A DNA stretch of 53,042 nt from Empedobacter falsenii. GTDB lineage: Bacteria; Bacteroidota; Bacteroidia; Flavobacteriales; Weeksellaceae. The notes below the pieces were generated by a model, which ran no database searches, was not told the origin of the DNA, and saw only the letters and a list, made by a program, of their open reading frames with translations. Below, one piece after another: positions 1-6,395 of the stretch. The DNA lies in the NCBI RefSeq assembly GCF_019308355.1, contig NZ_JAAGKM010000018.1:1-53042 (forward strand). The letters run 5' to 3'. Position numbers and translations under genes: made by a program. Each line of letters begins with the position of its first letter. Within the stretch, counting starts at the first letter, position 1.

Positions 1-127
1 TATTGAAATATGGTAAGGTCAAAAATCCTAATGATTTTCCTACATTTCAAATTAATCAAAATAATAATACAATAATATTAAATAAAAACTCTACTTTTAA
101 GTGTTCTTAACAAGGGGAAGATTACAC
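1..127. repeat. Terminal inverted repeat, left copy
   Basis: Bases 1-127 are the exact reverse complement of 52916-53042, and identity stops at 127/128. The repeat contains, in antisense, the last codons of the radical SAM gene at the right end plus about 70 bases downstream of it. A length of exactly 127 equals a common largest k-mer of short-read assemblers, so the sharp outer limit is probably where assembly stopped; the real repeat may extend beyond the window. Confidence 0.95.
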
Positions 128-182
128 AATAATATTAAATAAAAACTCTACTTTTAAGTGTTCTTAACAAGGGGAAGATTAC
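69..182. repeat. 57-bp tandem duplication
   Basis: Two perfect head-to-tail copies, 69-125 and 126-182. The unit is the reverse complement of the last coding bases, stop codon and first downstream bases of the radical SAM gene at the right end, where it occurs once. Position 183 begins unrelated sequence, the body of an AraC-type HTH domain. Confidence 0.93.
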
Positions 183-464
183 ATAGCAAAATCTTTTTCA
201 ACGAATACCACTTATTTATCAAAATGTGTCAATCAGTACAAAGGAATTAATTTTTCATCGTACATCAATCGGTTGAGAATAAAATTTATTACTGATTTAT
301 TGCAAGAACAGCCACAATACCTTAATTATAGTGTAGGGGCATTAGGAGAAATAGTAGGTTATATGAATCCCAGACAATTTTCAAATGTATTTTACAGTGA
401 AACAGGTTTAAGACCTTTAGATTTTATTAAAATTCAAAAGCAAAAAAATATAGAGAGTATATAA
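183..464 (+). pseudogene. 5'-truncated AraC-type HTH regulator fragment
   Basis: The frame reads continuously into an AraC/XylS-type C-terminal DNA-binding domain. It opens with IAKSFSTNTTYLSK (first HTH) at the repeat junction, continues YINRLRIKFITDLL, and the second HTH is in GEIVGYMNPRQFSNVFYSETG, ending normally near residue 90. The sensor part and the proper start are missing: upstream in frame is only repeat DNA and then a stop at 165-167. A TTG at 273 could be called as a start, but it lies in the middle of the domain. It is either a genuine remnant truncated by a rearrangement at the repeat or a gene cut by a chimeric contig end. It might once have regulated the cassette that follows. 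Confidence 0.72.
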
Positions 465-552
465 TGGCTTATTAATGTAATTTATTGACATACAGGTATT
501 AAAAAGGACTTAGCTATTGCTTTAAACATATTGCTGTTGCAACTTTACAAAA

Positions 553-566
553 CCATTGCGCAATGG
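553..566. promoter_or_regulatory. 14-bp perfect palindrome upstream of the phage-like cassette
   Basis: CCATTGCGCAATGG is a perfect 7+7 dyad with no loop, 30 bases before the ATG of the 251-aa gene. Its place in an otherwise A/T-rich leader suggests an operator or other protein site. A TTGACA at 484-489 may be part of the promoter. No binding protein can be named. Confidence 0.35.
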
Positions 567-596
567 AGATCAATGTTTAATTAAAAATTTAAAAAA

Positions 597-1352
597 ATGG
601 CAAAGCAAAAAGGCTTTTTAAAACTTAGAGGTTCAATCGGAGATTTAAACTTCTACAAATCAAAAGATGGTTATATGGTAAGAGAAAAAAGTTCTATAGA
701 CCGTAATACCATAATGAGTGATCCGCGATTTCAGCGTACCAGAGAAAATATGCAAGAATTTAAGAATGCAGGTACTGCTGGAAAAACACTACGAAACGCA
801 TTCAATGCGATCATAAAAAATGCAAAAGACAGCAAATTATCAAGTCGTCTCACAAAAGTAATGCATGGTATCCTAAAAGAAGATACTACAAATGCTCGTG
901 GGCAAAGAAATGTACACAAAGGAAATCAATTACTGATGAAAGGCTTTGATTTTAATGCAGGGGCATCATGGTTAAAAACGGTCTTAATTCCTGTACAAGT
1001 AGATATAGAACGTACTTCTGGTGAAACAAAATTTACATTAGAAGCATACAAACCCTTAGATGTGATAATAGCACCACAAGGAGCTACCAATTACCGATTT
1101 GTAGCAGCTTCTACAGAAATTGATTTTGTGAAGAACGAATACATTACCAAAACATCGTATACCGATTATTATCCATACGATGAGGTTGAAGTGAATGATG
1201 TAGAATTGTTGAACAATCTTTCTCCAAATTCAGAGCATACAATCGCTTTAGCAATTGGAATCGAATTCTACCAAGAGGTGAATACCGTTTTGTATCCATT
1301 AAAAAATGGAAGTTTTAATGCAGCACATTTAATCGAAATCAATTTACCATGA
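597..1352 (+). CDS. Uncharacterised Bacteroidota protein of a phage-like cassette, 251 aa
   Basis: I recognise no named domain. The N-terminus (GFLKLRGSIGDLNFYKSKDGYMVREKS style) and the basic stretch containing DPRFQRTRENMQEF and RGQRNVHKG resemble unnamed conserved proteins I recall from other Flavobacteriia, usually beside DUF5675 genes. Residues about 1-110 are basic with predicted helices; the rest looks like beta strands, ending FYQEVNTVLYPLKNGSF. There is no signal peptide or membrane segment. The stop overlaps the start of the next gene (TGATGA style), so it is probably the first gene of an operon with DUF5675 and two holin-like genes. A virion, tail or effector protein is possible; this is inference only. 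Confidence 0.85.
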   Translation: MAKQKGFLKLRGSIGDLNFYKSKDGYMVREKSSIDRNTIMSDPRFQRTRENMQEFKNAGTAGKTLRNAFNAIIKNAKDSKLSSRLTKVMHGILKEDTTNARGQRNVHKGNQLLMKGFDFNAGASWLKTVLIPVQVDIERTSGETKFTLEAYKPLDVIIAPQGATNYRFVAASTEIDFVKNEYITKTSYTDYYPYDEVEVNDVELLNNLSPNSEHTIALAIGIEFYQEVNTVLYPLKNGSFNAAHLIEINLP

Positions 1353-1765
1353 TGACAATTGTAGTAGAACGAATGTATTATCCGAATGGTACAAATGGTA
1401 GCTTATTCATCAACGATAAGTTTATTTGTTATACGATCGAGTTACCATGGAAGGAGAACGAACCCCGCAATTCATGTATACCAGAAGGATGTTATGCAAT
1501 CCAAAAGAGAAGCTCACCAAAATTTGGTCAACATTTTCTGATTACAAATGTACCCAATCGTTCATTGATTTTGATTCATCCTGCCAATCATGCAAAAACT
1601 GAATTACAAGGATGTATAGCTCCAGTAACCATATTAACAGGTGAAGGGAGAGGAGAGTTATCAAGAAAAGCATTTACAAAACTTAAAACTCTAGTAAATG
1701 ATAAACTTGATCGTGATCAAAAAGTAAGTTTAAGGATTAAAAGTAAACAACATGACAATTATTAA
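1349..1765 (+). CDS. DUF5675 family protein
   Basis: A 138-aa cytoplasmic-looking protein with the DUF5675 layout: an N-terminal ERMYYPNGTNGSLFIN strand pair, then CYTIELPW, IPEGCYAI and the conserved core LIHPANHAKTELQGCIAP. The spaced His and Gly-Cys of that core resemble the H...GC arrangement of L,D-transpeptidase (YkuD) folds, so a peptidoglycan-related activity is conceivable but unproven. DUF5675 genes occur in bacteria and phages, often near lysis genes. It overlaps the 251-aa gene by 4 bases and the next small membrane gene by 14, so the genes are probably translationally coupled. The second Met (1352) is an equally good start. Confidence 0.85.
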   Translation: MMTIVVERMYYPNGTNGSLFINDKFICYTIELPWKENEPRNSCIPEGCYAIQKRSSPKFGQHFLITNVPNRSLILIHPANHAKTELQGCIAPVTILTGEGRGELSRKAFTKLKTLVNDKLDRDQKVSLRIKSKQHDNY

Positions 1766-1979
1766 TCGCTTTACAGCACCTACACCTAAATTATTCCAAC
1801 AACTACGAAATATAGGATTAACCTTAGCTGCAATTGGAGGTGTATTAATTGCTGCTCCTATAGCATTACCAGCAACATTAGTGACCATAGGAGGTTATTT
1901 GACCGTAGCAGGAGGAGTAATATCAGCTGTCAGTCAATTGACGGTAAACGACAAGAACCAAAGTAATGATGATGAATAA
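1752..1979 (+). CDS. Small holin-like membrane protein, 75 aa
   Basis: A short basic/polar N-terminus is followed by two Gly/Ala-rich hydrophobic stretches (about residues 21-39 and 43-61) and an acidic Asn/Asp tail (NDKNQSNDDE). Size, two-helix hairpin and charged tail fit a class II holin-like protein. It overlaps the DUF5675 gene by 14 bases and the next gene by 14 bases. I do not recognise a named family; the holin assignment rests on shape and neighbours. Confidence 0.7.
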   Translation: MTIINRFTAPTPKLFQQLRNIGLTLAAIGGVLIAAPIALPATLVTIGGYLTVAGGVISAVSQLTVNDKNQSNDDE

Positions 1980-2154
1980 TAGTAATACATCGTTAATTGT
2001 TGGAACAATAGGAGGAACAATGACAAGTTTGGTAGCGACCATTCAATGGGAACAACTTGTTTATACGATTTGTATGGGAATAGTAGGAGCAATATGCAGT
2101 TATGGAACATCATACTTACTGCATAAGAAAAACAACCCTTACGACGAAGACTAA
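1966..2154 (+). CDS. Second small holin-like membrane protein, 62 aa
   Basis: Three consecutive ATG codons (1966, 1969, 1972) could serve as start. The product has two predicted membrane helices (about residues 9-25 and 30-50) and a polar, acidic C-terminus ending NNPYDED. It overlaps the preceding membrane gene by 14 bases. Two small membrane proteins in a row after a DUF5675 gene recall holin/antiholin or holin/spanin arrangements, but no motif settles it. Confidence 0.65.
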   Translation: MMMNNSNTSLIVGTIGGTMTSLVATIQWEQLVYTICMGIVGAICSYGTSYLLHKKNNPYDED

Positions 2155-2254
2155 GTGTTTGATTACAAGTAAGATTTGGAAATCTTATTTTATTGATGTA
2201 AATTTTAACAACATTCATTTAAGTTTCATTGAGGTAATGCTAATTATTACAGAA

Positions 2255-2434
2255 ATGAAAAATAACGAATTACAAAGAATGGTGATTTATCCGAAAGATG
2301 TATCAATTATTACGGGGAAAGGATATAGGCAAAGTCTTCGATTACTCAATAGAGCCAAGCAATTAATCGGAAAAGATAAAAATGACTTCCTAACTTTTGA
2401 CGAATTTTTGATTGCTTTTAAGATGAAATCGTAA
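2255..2434 (+). CDS. Small helical protein, possibly HTH, 59 aa
   Basis: I chose the ATG at 2255 (MKNNELQRMVIYPKDVS); an in-frame ATG at 2237 is possible, and still longer versions starting at 2102 run into the preceding gene and look unnatural. The segment YPKDVSIITGKGYRQSLRLLNRAKQLIG followed by FLTFDEFLIAF matches a small Bacteroidota family I recall from accessory regions, with a helix-turn-helix-like middle and a C-terminal helix. No function is known to me. It may belong to the same accessory block as the holin-like genes, about 100 bases upstream, and is closed by the terminator at 2446-2481. Confidence 0.55.
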   Translation: MKNNELQRMVIYPKDVSIITGKGYRQSLRLLNRAKQLIGKDKNDFLTFDEFLIAFKMKS

Positions 2435-2445
2435 AACCAAAAATG

Positions 2446-2481
2446 AAAAAGGTTCTCAATTTTTTAATTGAAAACCTTTTT
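2446..2481. terminator. Bidirectional intrinsic terminator
   Basis: Inverted repeat AAAAAGGTT-C-TCAATT / AATTGA-A-AACCTTTTT with a T-rich loop and A/T runs on both sides. It sits between the convergent small helical gene and mnmE. Confidence 0.8.
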
Positions 2482-2507
2482 CTATATAACATAATTTTTA
2501 ATAAGTA

Positions 2508-3905
2508 TTATTTCCCGATGCAAAACTTGCCAAATATCGTCCCTAATATATCTTGATCCACATCTATTTCACCTGTAATATGCCCCAAATAGGTTAAGGC
2601 TTCACGGATATCCATGGCTAATAAATCTCCAGGAAGTGCCATGTCCATTCCTTGTTTGATTTTTCCAATTTGAGAAAGTGTGTTTTGCAATGCTTCTAAG
2701 TGACGAGAATTTGTAACGATTGTGTCATCCTGATTTGTTCCTTTTAATTTGATTTGATGAATTAGATTTTCTTTCAAAGCATCAATATTAAACTGATCTT
2801 TAGCAGAGATTTCTAAATGAACAACATCTTTAAATTCTTGTTTGATTGCAGCTGAGATAGCAGATTCATTATTCGTTACATCAATTTTATTGGCAACATT
2901 AAACAAGATTTTTCCTCTACGTTGTAGATCATCTAACTGATTGGCGATTTGATTATCAGCAGTAATATTAGCATCATATAGATAAATAATAATAGAAGCA
3001 TTGTCGATTTTTTCGAACGTTTTTTCGATTCCAATACGCTCTATTGTATCTCCAGCTTCACGAATACCAGCTGTGTCAATAAAACGGAACCCAACACCGT
3101 CAATATAAATGGTTTCTTCAATGGTATCACGAGTTGTTCCTTCGATATCCGAAACAATAGCACGTTCTTCGTTTAATAATGCATTTAATAAAGTAGATTT
3201 ACCTGCATTTGGCGCACCTACAATAGCTACTGGTACTCCATTTTTGATAACATTTCCAAAAGCAAAAGAATCAGCTAAACGTTTTAAGATGGATTGTAAT
3301 TTATTCAATAAATCATAAAATTGTGTACGATCTGCAAATTCAACATCTTCTTCAGAAAAATCCAATTCTAATTCCATCAAAGCTGCAAAATTGATCATTT
3401 GTTCTCTTAAATCTTTGATTTGATTAGAGAATCCTCCACGCATTTGTTTGATAGCAATTTCGTGCGAAGCCTTAGAATCCGAAGAAATAAGATCAGCAAC
3501 AGCTTCTGCTTGTGTTAAATCCATTTTACCATTCCAAAAGGCTCTGAAAGTATATTCACCTGGATTGGCATTTCGAATGCCAATTTTATTTAATAATTCC
3601 AATACCTTTTGCTGAATATAAATCGATCCATGTGTCGAAATTTCTACGACATCTTCACCTGTATATGAATGAGGATTTTTAAATATTGAGAATAATGCTT
3701 CGTCAACAATGGTATCTCCATCCATCACATAACCCAAATGTATGGTATGAGAAGAAGCGTCATTCAAAGATTTAGTTGAATTAAATTTTGATTGATAAAT
3801 CTGAGCAACTTTAGAAATTGATTCTGGTCCAGAAATACGAATAACCGCTATAGCGCCCATTCCATTGGCAGTTGCCAATGCACAAATTGTATCGTTGTTT
3901 AGCAT
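2508..3905 (-). CDS. mnmE: tRNA uridine-5-carboxymethylaminomethyl modification GTPase MnmE
   Basis: Complete 465-aa MnmE (TrmE), which with MnmG installs the (carboxymethyl)aminomethyl group on the wobble uridine of several tRNAs. The N-terminal tetrahydrofolate-binding domain contains TICALATANGMGAIAVIRISG and PGEYTFRAFWNGKMDLTQAEAV. The inserted Ras-like G domain shows G1 GAPNAGKS (230-237), the TTRDT switch, DTAG and NKID. The essential C-terminal FCIGK is intact. Length matches the family. A -7 box TAAATTTG (reverse strand, 3910-3917) lies just before the ATG, implying a very short leader. It is convergent with the accessory block on its left. Confidence 0.98.
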   Translation of the reverse strand: MLNNDTICALATANGMGAIAVIRISGPESISKVAQIYQSKFNSTKSLNDASSHTIHLGYVMDGDTIVDEALFSIFKNPHSYTGEDVVEISTHGSIYIQQKVLELLNKIGIRNANPGEYTFRAFWNGKMDLTQAEAVADLISSDSKASHEIAIKQMRGGFSNQIKDLREQMINFAALMELELDFSEEDVEFADRTQFYDLLNKLQSILKRLADSFAFGNVIKNGVPVAIVGAPNAGKSTLLNALLNEERAIVSDIEGTTRDTIEETIYIDGVGFRFIDTAGIREAGDTIERIGIEKTFEKIDNASIIIYLYDANITADNQIANQLDDLQRRGKILFNVANKIDVTNNESAISAAIKQEFKDVVHLEISAKDQFNIDALKENLIHQIKLKGTNQDDTIVTNSRHLEALQNTLSQIGKIKQGMDMALPGDLLAMDIREALTYLGHITGEIDVDQDILGTIFGKFCIGK

Positions 3906-4021
3906 AAGGCAAATTTACAACATAATAAGTTGTTGGAAAATTATAATTTATATGATAATTTTTTAAAATGTAAAAATATTTACTGTTAATATATTAATAC
4001 TTAAAAAGGGATGTTTTTTAA

Positions 4022-4160
4022 CCTGAACTAATTACTGCTACATCTGATGCTATTGGGAAAGAATTTGAGGATCATGAAATTAAAATTTTTAGTCAAATGG
4101 TTTTAATCCTATGATTCTAAATTATCATCAACTTATAAAAAATTAGATTTTGATAGATAA
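4022..4160 (+). pseudogene. Possible remnant of a gene 3' end
   Basis: The 300-base stretch 3906-4202 contains no intact gene. From 4022 a start-less frame reads PELITATSDAIGKEFEDHEI and on to FSQMVL; after one base of frame change (about 4107-4112) it continues YDSKLSSTYKKLDFDR and stops at 4158-4160. The composition is protein-like, but I recognise no family. It could be coincidence. Confidence 0.25.
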
Positions 4161-4202
4161 TTGGCACACTTTTAGTATTTCTTTTAGAAATTGGAATTTA
4201 TA

Positions 4203-4325
4203 ATGTCATCAAAGAAAAATTATGCTACAAAAAGAGGTTTTGGAATTGGTAATTTTAGAATTAAATTTGTAGATGTACTTATTGTAATATCTATTTTGGT
4301 ATTACTTGTAGTAGTATTTAAATAA
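4203..4325 (+). CDS. Small membrane protein, 40 aa
   Basis: The ATG at 4203 opens a 40-codon frame: a basic N-terminus (MSSKKNYATKRGFGIGNFRIK) followed by one strongly hydrophobic helix (about residues 23-39) ending VVVFK. A strong terminator starts right at the stop codon, which supports a real transcription unit. I recognise no family. The basic start followed by one helix gives an N-in single-pass protein; small stress, toxin-like or complex-associated peptides share this form. Confidence 0.5.
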   Translation: MSSKKNYATKRGFGIGNFRIKFVDVLIVISILVLLVVVFK

Positions 4326-4362
4326 AAAAAAAGCTTCTTATAAATTAAGAAGCTTTTTTTTA
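4326..4362. terminator. Bidirectional intrinsic terminator
   Basis: AAGCTTCTTA-taaat-TAAGAAGCTT flanked by A and T runs. It lies between the 40-aa membrane gene and the end of the convergent SIMPL-domain gene. Confidence 0.9.
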
Positions 4363-4366
4363 TTTT

Positions 4367-5101
4367 TTAATTTGAATTATAACTTGCTCTCACTGTAATT
4401 TGAGCTGTTTTCTGACGTGATGTTGTATTAAATGATCCACCAGCAGAATACTCTTCATTATCATTTTTACCTGTTATCTGAAAAATACCCAAATCGGCTT
4501 GTTTTAATTTTCCTAAACTAGTGCCAGATTTTGTAGCAATATTTTCTGCACGTTGTTTTGCATTTTCAGAAGCTTGCGCAATCAACTCAAGTTTCAAATC
4601 TTCTAATTTCGAGTAATAATAATTTGGATTAGATGAACTCAATTCGATGCCTTGGCTAATTAAAGTTGATATTTCCCGCGAAGCTTTCTCTATTTTATCC
4701 AATTCTTTCGATTCGATTGTTGCGTCTTGAGATAGATTATAACCAGTAAATTGACTAATCGAATTTCCGTTTGCATCTGTTCCGTACTGAAAATCTTTTG
4801 AAATATTTACCGCTTCAAAAACAATTTCTTTTGGATTGATTCCTTGCGAAATCAAAAAGTTTTTGACAACCGTTTGATCAGCTTTTAATTGATCCGAAGC
4901 AATGCGCAAATCATAATCTTTGCGACTAAAAGTTGCACGCCATTTGACTAAATCAGCATTAAAATCTTTCAAAGCATTTCCAGTAACATTGATCGATTCA
5001 GAACTTCTGAATTTGTATTTGTAAGCGTTTCCTAATATACATGTTGCAGCAATTAACCCAACGGCTAAAATAGATGCTACAATAACTGAAAATTTATTCA
5101 T
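4367..5101 (-). CDS. SIMPL (DUF541) domain periplasmic protein
   Basis: From the ATG at 5101 the product is 244 aa with an N-terminal membrane anchor or uncleaved signal (about residues 2-23). The DUF541 region follows, with INVTGNALKDFNADLVKWRATFSR-type strands, KADQTVVKNFLISQGI and a C-terminal TSRQKTAQITVRASY. A start 17 codons upstream is possible but adds an unlikely N-terminus ahead of the signal. SIMPL proteins form periplasmic or outer-membrane-facing assemblies of poorly defined, stress-related role. It lies 65 bases after the thiamine pyrophosphokinase gene on the same strand; co-transcription is possible. Confidence 0.88.
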   Translation of the reverse strand: MNKFSVIVASILAVGLIAATCILGNAYKYKFRSSESINVTGNALKDFNADLVKWRATFSRKDYDLRIASDQLKADQTVVKNFLISQGINPKEIVFEAVNISKDFQYGTDANGNSISQFTGYNLSQDATIESKELDKIEKASREISTLISQGIELSSSNPNYYYSKLEDLKLELIAQASENAKQRAENIATKSGTSLGKLKQADLGIFQITGKNDNEEYSAGGSFNTTSRQKTAQITVRASYNSN

Positions 5102-5166
5102 AGTAATTTGGTTTTCAGTAAATGTACAAAAAATACTAAAGATGTATTTCACTGAAAATAGTGAAA

Positions 5167-5799
5167 TTAAGCAATCAAAATAGGAAATTCTTGATCGATG
5201 ATAAAGATGATTAAATTACCTTCTGAATAATCAATTGTAACCACATCTTCATTGGCTTTGTTGCGAGTTCCTATACGAGAAAGTAAATTTAAATCTTCGT
5301 TATTCAACGGATATTCCAAGCCTTTTGTGACAATGTTTTTACATTCAGGAAAGGGGAGTAGCGAAATTGTTCGTCCAAAATAGCCTTCTAACTTTGTTTC
5401 TTTTTCTGCGAAAAAATATTGACTATAATTATCGTAAAATAAAATATTGATTTGATCTTTGAAACGATAAGCCGCATTCAAATTTCCAATAAAATGATCT
5501 TGTTGACGACCACTTGCTCCAAAAACATCAACCTGTTCAAAACCTTTATCCAAAATGATTTGTAAGGCTTTTGCAAAATCTGTGTCATTTTGATCTGGAG
5601 TAGAAATAACTTCTGTTTCAGGTGGAAACTGACTGATTTCAAAAGAATCAAAATCGCCCGAAATAACATCGGGCGTTATATGTAATTTTTGTAAATAACG
5701 AAATGCACCATCTGTACAAAAAATCATATCATAATTTGATGTATCAGGCAGAATAGTAGGGATTTCGCCATTCAAAAATAAAAGTGCTTTTTTATTCAC
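5167..5799 (-). CDS. thiN: Thiamine pyrophosphokinase
   Basis: This 210-aa enzyme transfers pyrophosphate from ATP to thiamine to give thiamine diphosphate. Family motifs are present: CTDGA (28-32), the metal/ATP site GDFDS (48-52), DQNDTDFAKAL (69-79) and GASGRQQDHFIGNL. The C-terminal thiamine-binding beta domain includes TISLLPF and GLEYPLNN. It overlaps the cobalamin adenosyltransferase gene by 8 bases, so the pair is probably translated together; both are vitamin-cofactor enzymes. The length is normal. Confidence 0.95.
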   Translation of the reverse strand: MNKKALLFLNGEIPTILPDTSNYDMIFCTDGAFRYLQKLHITPDVISGDFDSFEISQFPPETEVISTPDQNDTDFAKALQIILDKGFEQVDVFGASGRQQDHFIGNLNAAYRFKDQINILFYDNYSQYFFAEKETKLEGYFGRTISLLPFPECKNIVTKGLEYPLNNEDLNLLSRIGTRNKANEDVVTIDYSEGNLIIFIIDQEFPILIA

Positions 5800-6358
5800 C
5801 TGGAATCCATTTTACTTCTTCGTGATTATTGTCTGTGGCAATTTTTCGACCTAAAACAAATAAATAATCAGAAAGACGATTCAAGTATTTTTGTAATTCT
5901 GGGCGGATTTCTTCTTCTTCAGCTAAACCAACTGTTAAGCGTTCTGCACGACGACAAATACAACGCGCAACATGTGCATGAGAAGCTGCTTGATTTCCAC
6001 CTGGAAGAATAAAATGTGTCAATTGTTCTAATTGTCCTTCCAAATCATCAATCCATTCTTCCAATTGAACAATATCTTCTTCAGTAACGGTTTTCGGAAT
6101 ACGAGGTTTACCATTTGCCAAGTATAATTTATCGACTGGCGTTGCTAATTCAGCACCAAGATTGAATAAACCTTTTTGGATGATGATAATTTCTTCCTCT
6201 AATGCTGGATCAATTTCATATGAACGAATTAATCCTAAATAAGAATTTAATTCGTCAACTGTTCCGTAAGAATCAATCTTTAAACTATTTTTAGAGACAC
6301 GTGTTCCTCCATATAAACCTGTTGTTCCTTTGTCTCCTGTTTTTGTATATACTTTCAT
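5792..6358 (-). CDS. PduO-type ATP:cob(I)alamin adenosyltransferase
   Basis: A 188-aa enzyme that adenosylates cob(I)alamin to coenzyme B12. It shows the N-terminal ATP-binding motif TKTGDKGTTGLYGG (5-18), DELNSYLG (35-42) and the signature SHAHVARCICRRAERL (126-141) with its Arg/Glu residues, and ends in a five-helix-bundle tail with YLNRLSDYLFVLGR. The family is also called Cob(I)yrinic acid a,c-diamide adenosyltransferase. No B12-biosynthesis genes lie nearby, so a salvage role is likely; a B12-binding radical SAM gene lies at the far end of the window. Confidence 0.95.
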   Translation of the reverse strand: MKVYTKTGDKGTTGLYGGTRVSKNSLKIDSYGTVDELNSYLGLIRSYEIDPALEEEIIIIQKGLFNLGAELATPVDKLYLANGKPRIPKTVTEEDIVQLEEWIDDLEGQLEQLTHFILPGGNQAASHAHVARCICRRAERLTVGLAEEEEIRPELQKYLNRLSDYLFVLGRKIATDNNHEEVKWIPGE

Positions 6359-6395
6359 GTGATTTCAACTTATAATTATCGAAGATAAGAAAATC

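Noticed and set aside
1934-2218. 94-aa reverse-strand frame opposite the two holin-like genes
   Set aside because: Product has no coherent domain and lies antisense to two genes with membrane-protein composition and overlapping starts; it is a shadow.
2102-2254. N-terminal extension of the small helical protein
   Set aside because: The extra residues overlap the preceding membrane gene in another frame and read as low-quality sequence; the ATG at 2255 (or 2237) is better.
4161-4167. TTGGCAC resembling the first half of a sigma-54 promoter
   Set aside because: The second half (TTGC at the proper spacing) is absent.
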